Below, in pieces: positions 1 to 7,662 of a stretch of 13,945 bases of DNA. Source of the stretch: an uncultured Clostridia bacterium. Its GTDB lineage: Bacteria; Bacillota; Clostridia; UMGS1810. The translations under genes and the position numbers were made by a program. Positions within the stretch are counted from its first letter, which is position 1, and every line of letters starts with the position of its first letter. The stretch covers positions 1 to 13,945 of the forward strand of contig CAKSFP010000046.1 in NCBI GenBank assembly GCA_934454585.1, given 5' to 3'. Below the pieces are notes generated by a model. The model did not search any database, was not told the DNA's origin, and saw only the letters and a program-made list of their open reading frames with translations.

Positions 1-2
1 CG

Positions 3-2597
3 ACTTCTGTTTTTGCAACCGGTGAGCCGGCATATAAAATGGGTTCGTGGTATGATTTGCGTTGGAAACAAAATATTGCAGAGCCTTATGAAGAAGGGAA
101 AACTCCCGAAGATTATCCGAATATAACGGGAACAAGAGTTGTTTCGTATATTACGCACTATTGTTGTCATACCGACGAAACAAATAAAAAAGCGCACAAA
201 AAATCGTTTTATTCAAATTTAACCGAGGATATTATCGATGAACACGCGCTAAACGAAAATGGAATATGTGCGCATTGCGGAAAAGATTTGAGAACGCCGA
301 TTTTCTTAATAGACGCACTTCCCGAAGCAAAGGCAGGAAAATCGTACAATGTGAGAGTCGGTGTAAGCGATGATCCGCCAAGCTTAAAAGATTACATAAA
401 GGCGGTTGTCAGTGAAACAGATGATACGGCATACAGCTTTACGCATGGGCTTACCGGAAAAGCGGATTATAACTGGCGTTACGGTTATTATTATGATATT
501 TCCGGAGTCCCGTCCGAAAGCGGAATGCTTGTCTTCACTCTTTGCGCGGAAAACGAAAACGGTGTAACCAAGAAGACATACACATTAAAAATAAACGAAA
601 GCGATCCGCTTGAAATTACAACGCAAAATAAGTTGGATAATGCAACGGTCGGTTCTGAATATTCGCGCAGTTTATCGGTTAATTCGGATATTGCCGCAAC
701 ATGGAGCGTTGCGGACGGTTCATCGCTTCCGGCAGGGCTTTTGCTTAACCGGGAAACGGGTACAATCGGCGGAACACCGACAGAGAGCGGCAAGTATACC
801 TTTTTTGTGAACGCCGAATGTGCAGACATGACAGCAACCAAGGAGTTTAATATAACGGTTTTGCCGGAGGGCGGCTGTTTGCATGAGGAATTGACATGTA
901 TTCCGGGTACGGCGGCAACATGCATGAAAGACGGAATTGCGGATTATTATTACTGCGGATTTTGTGACAGGTATTATAAGGACGGACAGTGCAAAAATCA
1001 GATTTGGGATATCGGGTATGCGCTGAAATCGGAACTTAAAACCGCCGTTCGGCACACAGACGAAAATAATGACGGCATTTGCGATTTTTGCAGCAAACCC
1101 ATGCCGATATTTGTAAAAGTAACAGACGAAAAGGATATCGTTTACGGCGGTACATATATATTTGTCTCCGAAATCGGCGGTAAATATTATACTCTTGAGG
1201 CGCCGCCGGAGGATGGGAAAACCGGGGAGCGGCGATACCGCAATGTTATGGGTGTTGCCGAGATAGTACCCGGCGCAAACGGCGACTTTGATTTCAACTC
1301 GCTTTGCGCAGCCGATGCTATAATGCTGAAAACGGAATTTGCCGCCGAATGCGGTCCGCTGGACGCAGGAAAACCGCGCTACGGACTGAGTACGGTTTTC
1401 GAAAATGCCCGATACGGACTTATGGGCGATTACAATGTTTACAGTATGTATCCCAACGAACCGGCAAAATACGGTTATCGAATTGCGCTTGAACCGGATA
1501 AATCCGCAAAGATTGCTTCTGTATATAACGAATGCTGGAATATTGGCTCGGACGGAAAATCGGGCGGCAAAGGCGAAGATGTATTGCCATATGGAATATT
1601 ACGCACATTCGATATGAATTATAATGCAGAGAACACAAAATTCATGACGATGCAGACAGAAAGCTATTACAACGGTGAAAAGCAGATTTACAGCGGTGCG
1701 CAAATGACTCAATATCCGGTTTATCTGTACAAAATGACCGTGAGCGGAACGGCCGGCGGAAAGAGCTATACGGTATCCGACAGTCAAAATAATGTTAACA
1801 TATCGGAACTTCCGGGGATGTTTTCCAATTATCAGGGATTGGGACTTTCAAATGTCAGCGGACTTACGAACGCGGTAAATATTGCGTTTGTCACCGATAC
1901 GGTCGCTAATGTGCAGACGGACGCAACCGCACTGGATACAAGAGCATATGCCGATATATCTGTAAACGGGTATACAACCGCAACCGATGAAAAGGGCAAT
2001 GAAATCGCTTCGTCGATTACCTATTCGGTAACTCCTCATTTAAGCATAACCGATGCGGACGGAGCGGTAATTTCAAGTTATGAAATTACCGATGAAAATC
2101 TAAACGGCGCAGAGCTGACAGTTAATTTGCATACCGTCGGCATTGAACCCCGGCAGGTCATCCATTACAAAAAAGACGAAACAAAGGAATTTTTCTATCC
2201 GGCGTACTCCGAACAGGCAACAAACGGCGCAAAAACCTTTGAATATGAATCAGACGGTCAGGGCGGCGGTTTTGTGACAATCCGCATTACAGACTTTTCG
2301 GAGATCAAAATTCTTGCACAAGCCGAGCCGGAAACGGATTATGCAATACGCTATGACGGGAAAACGCTTGCGATAGATTGTAAAGAGGACGGTGCATACA
2401 CAATTGCATTTGCAAGTTATGATACGATCGGTAAAATGACAACGGTCAAAATTGTTGCAACCGGACTTAATGCGGGAGTAAATTCGGATGTTAAAATTCC
2501 GGAGGATGTAACGCTTGAAGCCGGCGACAAAATATTTCTTTGGAAAAATCTCAAGACTCTCAGACCGCTTTGCAGTGCGTATACGGTAAATAAATAA
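3..2597 (+). CDS. Large secreted surface protein with He_PIG Ig-like domain and Cys/His modules (5' partial)
   Basis: The frame is open to the left edge, so the start is missing. Residues encoded before the first ATG (39) read TSVFATGEPAYK, which looks like the end of a signal peptide (VFA cleavage), so probably only about 20-30 residues are lost and ATG 39 is internal. Visible domains: a Cys/His cluster ending GICAHCGKDL (about 237-290); a He_PIG-type Ig domain with the hallmark LPAGLLLNRETGTIGGTP (about 600-870); a second Cys-rich region (CLHE...YYCGFCDRYY) ending HTDENNDGICDFCSKPM (about 880-1105); a long unassigned region; and a C-terminal motif GDKIFLWKNLKTLRPLC that I recall at the ends of many clostridial surface proteins. 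No sortase motif or SLH domain is present. It is probably exported and binds surfaces or ligands; the true function is unknown. Frame and C-terminus are certain, the role is not. Confidence 0.85.
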   Translation, partial: TSVFATGEPAYKMGSWYDLRWKQNIAEPYEEGKTPEDYPNITGTRVVSYITHYCCHTDETNKKAHKKSFYSNLTEDIIDEHALNENGICAHCGKDLRTPIFLIDALPEAKAGKSYNVRVGVSDDPPSLKDYIKAVVSETDDTAYSFTHGLTGKADYNWRYGYYYDISGVPSESGMLVFTLCAENENGVTKKTYTLKINESDPLEITTQNKLDNATVGSEYSRSLSVNSDIAATWSVADGSSLPAGLLLNRETGTIGGTPTESGKYTFFVNAECADMTATKEFNITVLPEGGCLHEELTCIPGTAATCMKDGIADYYYCGFCDRYYKDGQCKNQIWDIGYALKSELKTAVRHTDENNDGICDFCSKPMPIFVKVTDEKDIVYGGTYIFVSEIGGKYYTLEAPPEDGKTGERRYRNVMGVAEIVPGANGDFDFNSLCAADAIMLKTEFAAECGPLDAGKPRYGLSTVFENARYGLMGDYNVYSMYPNEPAKYGYRIALEPDKSAKIASVYNECWNIGSDGKSGGKGEDVLPYGILRTFDMNYNAENTKFMTMQTESYYNGEKQIYSGAQMTQYPVYLYKMTVSGTAGGKSYTVSDSQNNVNISELPGMFSNYQGLGLSNVSGLTNAVNIAFVTDTVANVQTDATALDTRAYADISVNGYTTATDEKGNEIASSITYSVTPHLSITDADGAVISSYEITDENLNGAELTVNLHTVGIEPRQVIHYKKDETKEFFYPAYSEQATNGAKTFEYESDGQGGGFVTIRITDFSEIKILAQAEPETDYAIRYDGKTLAIDCKEDGAYTIAFASYDTIGKMTTVKIVATGLNAGVNSDVKIPEDVTLEAGDKIFLWKNLKTLRPLCSAYTVNK

Positions 2598-2602
2598 TCG
2601 TA

Positions 2603-2641
2603 ATATCCATTTCGAAAATGTGGATATAAATAAAATTTTTT
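2603..2641 (+). terminator. Weak hairpin between surface gene and four-TM gene
   Basis: ATATCCA (2603-2609) pairs with TGGATAT (2621-2627). A smaller nested CATTT/AAATG pairing lies inside, and a T-run follows at 2635-2641. The stem is AT-rich and the T-run starts 7 nt after it, so termination would be partial at best. The T-run abuts the ribosome binding site of the next gene. It may mark the left border of the operon, but I see no convincing sigma-A promoter in these 57 bases. Confidence 0.35.
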
Positions 2642-2654
2642 AAGGAGGTTTATT

Positions 2655-3050
2655 ATGAAAGGGAGAAAGTTTTTGAAGGTCACTGGTATTCTGATGATTA
2701 TCGGAGGAGCGTTCGGTATAATCGGAGGTATTATTGCAATGATCGGAGCAGGAGCTTTGGCGGCAGTTCTTGAAACGAGCGCCGGCGGACTTATGCTTGC
2801 AAGTGCTCTGATTCTGGCAAGTGCAGTATTTCAGCTGATTGCCGGAATTATGGGAGTAAAACACTGTGATAACCCCGAAAAGGCACAAAGCTGCCTGGTT
2901 ATGGGTGTCATTGTGGCGATTTTAAGCGTAGCCGGAAATATTATATCAAATGTGCTTGGCAGCGATTTCAATATTTTCAGCTATGCTACCGGCTTGGTTA
3001 TTCCTGTTCTGTACATAATCGGTGCAGTCAAGAACAAAGAGCTTGTATAA
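2655..3050 (+). CDS. Small four-transmembrane protein, function unknown
   Basis: This 131-residue protein starts at an ATG preceded by a strong AAGGAGG (2642-2648). Four hydrophobic segments are visible at about residues 8-33, 45-67, 80-102 and 108-125. The first is packed with small-residue repeats (IIGGAFGIIGGIIAMIGAG) suited to tight helix packing. The loop between the second and third segments is short and polar (KHCDNPEKAQSC). The basic start MKGRKFLK suggests the N-terminus is cytoplasmic. I do not recognise a named family beyond generic small Firmicutes membrane proteins. It opens the co-directional run, 73 bases before the twin zinc ribbon gene, so it may be the first gene of the envelope operon or a separate unit before it. 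Confidence 0.85.
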   Translation: MKGRKFLKVTGILMIIGGAFGIIGGIIAMIGAGALAAVLETSAGGLMLASALILASAVFQLIAGIMGVKHCDNPEKAQSCLVMGVIVAILSVAGNIISNVLGSDFNIFSYATGLVIPVLYIIGAVKNKELV

Positions 3051-3064
3051 GTAAATATTCGGCA

Positions 3065-3106
3065 GCTCCCGCCGTCCGGCTTTTTGAGGCGGGAGCGCAG
3101 CCGGAC
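3065..3106 (+). promoter_or_regulatory. Two interleaved inverted repeats upstream of the YdjG-like gene
   Basis: GCTCCCGCC (3065-3073) is complementary to GGCGGGAGC (3088-3096), and GTCCGGCT (3074-3081) is complementary to AGCCGGAC (3099-3106). The order is A-B-A'-B', so the 9-bp and 8-bp stems are mutually exclusive hairpins. Forming both as a pseudoknot would leave a zero-base first loop and a 2-base last loop, which is sterically unlikely. The second stem ends 4 bases before the AGGAAG ribosome binding site (3111-3116). Neither stem has a good T-run, so this is not an ordinary terminator. It could be an RNA switch, a processing site, or a relic of a repeat element. Confidence 0.6.
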
Positions 3107-3123
3107 AAAGAGGAAGTGAGACA

Positions 3124-4203
3124 ATGGACATGGTACAGAACTATAAATGCCCTTGCTGCGGCGCTTCGCTGATTTTTCAGAATGAGTCGCTGCACTGCGA
3201 TTCTTGCGGAAATAATTTTGAAATTGACGCAATGCGGCAAATTGACGATGTCGGAGCGCAAATGCAGGGTGAGTCAAAATATGACTGGGAACATTACGAA
3301 CCGAGAAACTATGAGGCAGACGGAGACATTGAACTGGCAAGCTATACCTGCCCTTCCTGCGGTGCGGAAATAACCGGTGACGATACGATGGGGTCGACCG
3401 TCTGTCCTTACTGCGGCGATGCAACGGTGATCAAGGGACAGTTTGAGGGAACGCTGCGCCCTGATTATATCATCCCGTTCAAAATGGAAAAAAAGGCGGC
3501 AATGGAGGCGTTTGAGGCAGATTTCAAAAATGCGCCGTTTTTGCCGGACGAATTTAAGGTTAAGAAGAAAATAGAAGAAATGACAGGCGTTTATGTGCCG
3601 TTTTGGATGTTTGACTGTGACTGCAGTGCTGCAATAACTTACGGTGCACAAATGGTTACAAGTTGGAGTGATTCTAATTATAATTATACAAAAACAGACT
3701 ATTACAGACTTTTCAGAAGCGGCAGTGTGGGTTTTGCCAACATTCCTGTTGACGGTTCAAAAAAAGCGGATGACGCATATATGGAGGCGGTAGAACCTTT
3801 TTGTTATGATGATGCGGTGGAATTTAACGGTGCATATCTTTCGGGATATATGGCGGATAAATATGATGTTTCGGCACAGGAAAGTATAGAACGCGCAAAT
3901 GAGCGTGTAAAAAATTCAACGGTTTCGGTATTTAAGGAGACGACAAGCGGTTACGCTGCGGTGATTCCCGAAAGTACAAAAATCAGCTTCTCCGGCGGCA
4001 AAATACGCTATTCGCTGCTTCCTGTATGGATGCTTAACATCAAATACATGAACAATCTGTATCGGTTTGCAATTAACGGACAGACGGGCAAAGTTGTCGG
4101 TGAATATCCGATTGACAAAAGGAAAAAATGGCGGTATTTCGGAAAAATTGCAGGTTTTGCATATATTGCGGCGGCAGTCATAGCATATTTTCTGCTGCGT
4201 TAG
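3124..4203 (+). CDS. YdjG-like twin zinc-ribbon protein with C-terminal membrane anchor
   Basis: This 359-residue protein has two C4 zinc ribbons near the N-terminus: C9/C12/C25/C28 and C76/C79/C94/C97 (CPSCG...CPYCG). They resemble the TFIIB or RNA-polymerase-subunit-P type, which is why such proteins are often misnamed as transcription proteins. A soluble middle domain of about 230 residues follows, then one transmembrane helix at about 337-357 with a short tail, so the ribbons should be cytoplasmic. Length and architecture match B. subtilis YdjG, encoded with pspA, ydjH and ydjI. In that system YdjG and YdjH are thought to form a membrane platform that recruits the SPFH protein; this is family knowledge, not shown here. 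ATG 3124 is chosen over ATG 3130 because AGGAAG lies 7 bases upstream. The next gene follows 12 bases downstream and also fits the B. subtilis order. Confidence 0.8.
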   Translation: MDMVQNYKCPCCGASLIFQNESLHCDSCGNNFEIDAMRQIDDVGAQMQGESKYDWEHYEPRNYEADGDIELASYTCPSCGAEITGDDTMGSTVCPYCGDATVIKGQFEGTLRPDYIIPFKMEKKAAMEAFEADFKNAPFLPDEFKVKKKIEEMTGVYVPFWMFDCDCSAAITYGAQMVTSWSDSNYNYTKTDYYRLFRSGSVGFANIPVDGSKKADDAYMEAVEPFCYDDAVEFNGAYLSGYMADKYDVSAQESIERANERVKNSTVSVFKETTSGYAAVIPESTKISFSGGKIRYSLLPVWMLNIKYMNNLYRFAINGQTGKVVGEYPIDKRKKWRYFGKIAGFAYIAAAVIAYFLLR

Positions 4204-4215
4204 GGGGTGTGGGTG

Positions 4216-4992
4216 ATGAAAAGAATTATTGTACTTATTGTATCCGTTCTTTGCTTTTTATCAGCACTTCCTGCCTATGCGGAATTTAAGCAGTCCCCTG
4301 TTTCGGATGCGGCAGGGTATTTGACAGAGGAGCAAAATGCGGAACTGACGGAAAGACTTGATGAAATCCGCAGGAAATACAGTTTTGATGTTGCATTCGT
4401 TTCGGAGGACAGACTTTCCTCTTATGACGCACAGAGTGCAGCGGACGATATTTACGATTATGACGGCTATGGTTACGGCAAAAACTATGACGGTATTCTG
4501 TTTTATATAGCAGATTCCGAAAGAAAATATCATTTTTCCGTCTGCGGCAGCGGTGAAACGATATTTAACGAAAACGGTCTTGCCTATCTCGAAAAAAAGA
4601 CTGTTCCGTATTTGAAGAAGGACGACTATTATGCCGCAGTCAAATCATACGCCGATCACACGGAAGAACTTTTGGAGATGGCGGCAGAGGGTAAGCCGTT
4701 CAACAAAACTCAGCACAGCACGAAGTATATCCTGTGTGTGGTTGCCGGGGCGCTTCTTATTCCGCTTGTCCTTGCGTATTTTATGATGCACAAAAAACTC
4801 TGCGCAATGAAAACTGCGGTCAAAGAGGACAATGCCGGCAATTATATGAAGCCGAACAGTATGAATCTTGACTTTTCAAGGGATATATTCCTTTACAGCA
4901 CAGTGGCAAAAACGGAAAAACCGAAATCTGATTCCGGCAGCCATACATCGTCTTCGGGCAGAAGCCATGGAGGAAGGGGCGGAAGCTTTTAA
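4216..4992 (+). CDS. YdjH/YgcG-like TPM-domain membrane protein
   Basis: The frame opens at a GTG (4207), but ATG 4216 is the better start: an AGGGGG tract sits 8 bases upstream and translation then begins with a classic signal peptide (MKRIIVLIVSVLCFLSALPAYA, cut after residue 22). The 258-residue protein continues with a TPM domain (about residues 28-155: VSDAAGYLTEEQNAELTERL and YDGILFYIAD), one transmembrane helix at about 174-195, and a polar tail ending SGRSHGGRGGSF. Such Gly/Ser-rich tails are typical of YgcG-type TPM proteins. The TPM domain would be outside the membrane and the tail inside. Its position directly after the YdjG-like gene, 12 bases away, matches B. subtilis ydjG-ydjH. 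TPM domains have been called phosphatases in plants, but I would not claim enzyme activity here. Confidence 0.82.
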   Translation: MKRIIVLIVSVLCFLSALPAYAEFKQSPVSDAAGYLTEEQNAELTERLDEIRRKYSFDVAFVSEDRLSSYDAQSAADDIYDYDGYGYGKNYDGILFYIADSERKYHFSVCGSGETIFNENGLAYLEKKTVPYLKKDDYYAAVKSYADHTEELLEMAAEGKPFNKTQHSTKYILCVVAGALLIPLVLAYFMMHKKLCAMKTAVKEDNAGNYMKPNSMNLDFSRDIFLYSTVAKTEKPKSDSGSHTSSSGRSHGGRGGSF

Positions 4993-5018
4993 TAAAAAAT
5001 TTTAAGGAGGAGAAAATT

Positions 5019-5897
5019 ATGGGATTCGGTGATTTTTTTAAGAACATTTTTGGCAAGAAAAATTGTGCGTTATGCGGCAAGGAATGCGGCATGATGCACC
5101 GTTCAAAGATCAAGAACAAAGAATTTCTTTGTTCTGATTGCGGAAATTTGTGTTCAAAATATATCAGATTGAGCGAACTCACATTAGATGAAATCAAGGG
5201 GCATATAGAGTATATGAAGCGGCAGAACAGACTTTATGAGGAGGTTTACTCAAAAGAGGGCAAAAAAAGCACCTGCCCGTCAACTGTTAAGGAGATGGGA
5301 ATTGAGTTCTGTGACGACCTGGGAATGTTCCGCATTGTATACAGAAGCGATACGAGCAGAGGTAAGCTCAAGGAGCTTTTCCGCTACGATCAGGTGGCGG
5401 GCTATGAGGAGTACATAGAGGAAACGCCTGCAACCGAGCAGGGAAAAAATCCTGAATTTAAGGAATGCGGATTAAAAATCAAGCTTTTGGGCGGAAATAT
5501 GAGTAAGGTGAATACAGATAATAAAAAAGGACTTCGTCCGCATCCGTATATTAAACGGGAAATTAAAGTCTGCTTCAGCAAAAAAAATCGGTCTGATATG
5601 CAGTATGTACTTAATGCAAAGCGCCATTTTGATTATATTTTCGGTGTTCATGATGACGAAAGAGGCTTATTCGGCTTCGGCAGAAGCAAGGCGGAAAAAA
5701 GAGAGGATGCGGCAGCGATCGGAATGGCGGCTGCATTCGGTACGGCGTTTAAGGCGGCAACAAAGGGAGAGGACTCCATAACGGATGAGGAAAAGGAAAG
5801 ACTCAGGGAAGGCATGGATGCGTTAAACGATGCTGCAACAGGCGGCATGGCGGTTTACACAAGACGCGCAGATGAAGCGGAACAAAGAATCAAGTAA
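5019..5897 (+). CDS. DUF4428 zinc-binding protein
   Basis: This 292-residue soluble protein starts after a perfect AAGGAGG. The N-terminus begins GFGDFFKNIFGKK, then a C4 zinc-binding module C16/C19/C38/C41 (NCALCGKECG...FLCSDCG) as in DUF4428. The middle (about 90-215) is beta-rich, with FRYDQVAGYEEYIEE resembling the bacterial PH-like region that often follows DUF4428. The last 75 residues carry an Ala-rich stretch (DAAAIGMAAAFGTAFKAATKG) and a charged helix, which could contact membrane or partners. No signal peptide is seen, so it is cytoplasmic. It sits 26 bases after the YdjH-like gene, where B. subtilis would have ydjI, so it is one of the genes inserted into the trio. Function is unknown; a membrane-associated adaptor is a guess. 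Confidence 0.8.
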   Translation: MGFGDFFKNIFGKKNCALCGKECGMMHRSKIKNKEFLCSDCGNLCSKYIRLSELTLDEIKGHIEYMKRQNRLYEEVYSKEGKKSTCPSTVKEMGIEFCDDLGMFRIVYRSDTSRGKLKELFRYDQVAGYEEYIEETPATEQGKNPEFKECGLKIKLLGGNMSKVNTDNKKGLRPHPYIKREIKVCFSKKNRSDMQYVLNAKRHFDYIFGVHDDERGLFGFGRSKAEKREDAAAIGMAAAFGTAFKAATKGEDSITDEEKERLREGMDALNDAATGGMAVYTRRADEAEQRIK

Positions 5898-5912
5898 CGG
5901 GAGGTCTGACAT

Positions 5913-7097
5913 ATGAAAAGAATACTATTGTTGACTCTCATACTGCTGACATTTAGCTGTACGATTGTCTGTGCGGAATGGGAAACATTCAAATCGGCAG
6001 ACGGAGTGTATGAATATACCGGTGATGGGGTAATTACCGCTTATTATGGTGATGAAATCGCAGATTTTCCGGCGGAAATAGACGGTACAAAAATTCATGA
6101 AATAGGCGTTATGGCATGCCTTGACCTCGATATTATATTCATATCAATTGATGAGGGAATCGAAACGATCAACACAAATGCTTTTGAGGGCTGCAATGCC
6201 GAATATGCATATATTCCCGCAACCGTGAAGGATGTCGGGGAACGCGCCTTTGCAAATTGTGTAAATCTTGAGGAAGTTACAATATGCTCGGAAAACACAG
6301 TTTTTGAACATGATGCCTTTACAGGTACGGGGTATATTAAGTTTGATATACCGTGCACGGCGGACGAACAAGCGATGTACGAAAAAATATCCGCTGCAAA
6401 GGGAGACGACTATTTTGAATTTTCAACCATGCACACCGCCCTTGCTGAGAGTATGGAGGAAAAGGACATATACGGGGCAAACATGATTTACTGCAACGAC
6501 TGCGGTTTTAAGGGAAGTAAGTATATGGAAGCAACGCCGCTGCCGTTTTTCGATGTATCGGCGGATGCTTGGTATTATCCTTATGTGCAGACATCTTATG
6601 AATTCGGCATTATAAGAGGAAAAAGCGAAACTGAATTTGATCCGGATGCCGGTCTGACCTGTGCGGAAGCGGCAAAGATTGCAGCCGTAATTCATGACAA
6701 AAACCGTTATGACCGTGAGGAGCAGGGTTTTGTCCTTACCGGTGAAAACTGGTATGACGCTTATGTGAGCTATTGCTATGACAACGGAATAATCGAGGAT
6801 TATATTGTTTTTGATTGGGATAAAAACGCAACGCGTGCGCAGATGGCATATCTGTTTTCGCGGTGCGACACCGATCCGTATTTCATAAATGATGTTCCTA
6901 TAACCGATATTCCCGATGTTTATGATACAACGCCGTTTGCTTATGAAATTTTGGACCTTTACAATAAGGGAATTGCTGTGGGAAGTGATGAATTTATGGC
7001 ATACTATCCCGATTCACAGGTTAAACGGAGCGAAGCTGCAACGCTGATTTCGAGAATTCTTTGCTTTGATATGAGGATCGAATTGCCGAAAGGGTGA
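5913..7097 (+). CDS. Secreted LRR (BspA-like) plus triple SLH cell-wall protein
   Basis: This 394-residue protein has a signal peptide (MKRILLLTLILLTFSCTIVCA, cut before EW), then two or three BspA/LRR_5-type leucine-rich units at about residues 60-140 (TINTNAFEGC, KDVGERAFANCVNLEEVTI). A linker follows that carries one CxxC (YCNDCG, about 190). Three SLH repeats make up residues 210-388: FFDVSADAWYYPYV...TCAEAAKI, NWYDAYVSYCYDNGI...TRAQMAYL, and DIPDVYDTTPFAYEILDLYNKGI...KRSEAATL. SLH triplets bind secondary cell-wall polymers, so the product should be wall-bound, with the LRR part facing other proteins. The first SLH lacks the usual Arg of the TRAE motif. GGGAGG lies 8 bases before the ATG. 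It could be the wall-side arm of the envelope system encoded around it; this is inference. Confidence 0.85.
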   Translation: MKRILLLTLILLTFSCTIVCAEWETFKSADGVYEYTGDGVITAYYGDEIADFPAEIDGTKIHEIGVMACLDLDIIFISIDEGIETINTNAFEGCNAEYAYIPATVKDVGERAFANCVNLEEVTICSENTVFEHDAFTGTGYIKFDIPCTADEQAMYEKISAAKGDDYFEFSTMHTALAESMEEKDIYGANMIYCNDCGFKGSKYMEATPLPFFDVSADAWYYPYVQTSYEFGIIRGKSETEFDPDAGLTCAEAAKIAAVIHDKNRYDREEQGFVLTGENWYDAYVSYCYDNGIIEDYIVFDWDKNATRAQMAYLFSRCDTDPYFINDVPITDIPDVYDTTPFAYEILDLYNKGIAVGSDEFMAYYPDSQVKRSEAATLISRILCFDMRIELPKG

Positions 7098-7111
7098 TTA
7101 AGGTGAGGCTG

Positions 7112-7642
7112 ATGAAAGTAATTGCGATATTTGCGGTTATTGCCGGTCTTTTCGGATGCAGGGCTCCCGGAGAAAAACCTTTTATGCTGGACGGACCGGG
7201 CATGGTGTATGTTGACAGTGAGCATCGGACAGAATACGCAAATACTCTTGCGTTCGATGAAATTGATGATTATCCCTATTGGGCGGTTGCATATCTCGGA
7301 AATGGAGATGAGGGAAAAAGCGCGGCAACGGTATACATAGAAAAGCTTTTTTCGGAGCTTTCCGAGGAAAAACGCCGGGCAATCGGTCATATTGATTACG
7401 GCGGCGAAAAATGGTATCTTGTTATTCCGCGGTACGGGGATGAAAACGAGCTGATCCAAAACGGCGATGAGAAAAATTCGCAAAAAGTATATGACGGTAC
7501 GCCCTATATCATAAACTGCGGCGGCGATGTGCAAATTTATATCGTCATACGCGGCGGACACAAAATCACGCTTGATACGGATGAAAACGGCAGACTGATA
7601 TGTACACCTGATATATGGGATATAACAGAATATAAAGAATAA
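7112..7642 (+). CDS. Small lipoprotein, function unknown
   Basis: The frame can be opened from GTG 7094, which overlaps the preceding stop, but ATG 7112 has AAGGTGAGG (7100-7108) in place and gives a clean lipoprotein signal (MKVIAIFAVIAGLFGC, lipobox LFGC with the lipidated Cys at residue 16). The mature part is about 160 residues, acidic, with two compact motifs (YPYWAVAYLGNGDEGKSAATVYIEKLF and GGEKWYLVIPRYGDENEL). I do not recognise a family. No transmembrane helix follows the signal. It lies 14 bases after the SLH gene and 20 bases before the SPFH gene, so it is almost certainly co-transcribed and would be anchored on the outer face of the membrane. The Phe in the lipobox is unusual, so lipidation is likely but not certain. 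Confidence 0.75.
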   Translation: MKVIAIFAVIAGLFGCRAPGEKPFMLDGPGMVYVDSEHRTEYANTLAFDEIDDYPYWAVAYLGNGDEGKSAATVYIEKLFSELSEEKRRAIGHIDYGGEKWYLVIPRYGDENELIQNGDEKNSQKVYDGTPYIINCGGDVQIYIVIRGGHKITLDTDENGRLICTPDIWDITEYKE

Positions 7643-7662
7643 AATTTTGAGAGGAGAACATT

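Noticed and set aside
890..930. TTGACA inside the surface protein gene as an internal promoter
   Set aside because: No -10 box at suitable spacing and it lies deep in coding sequence.
3065..3106. H-type pseudoknot formed by both stems at once
   Set aside because: The connecting loops would be 0 and 2 bases across 8- and 9-bp stems, too short; alternative hairpins are the better reading.
7004..7561. 185-codon open frame on the minus strand
   Set aside because: Antisense to the SLH and lipoprotein genes, which have strong signals of their own; no start signal or domain.
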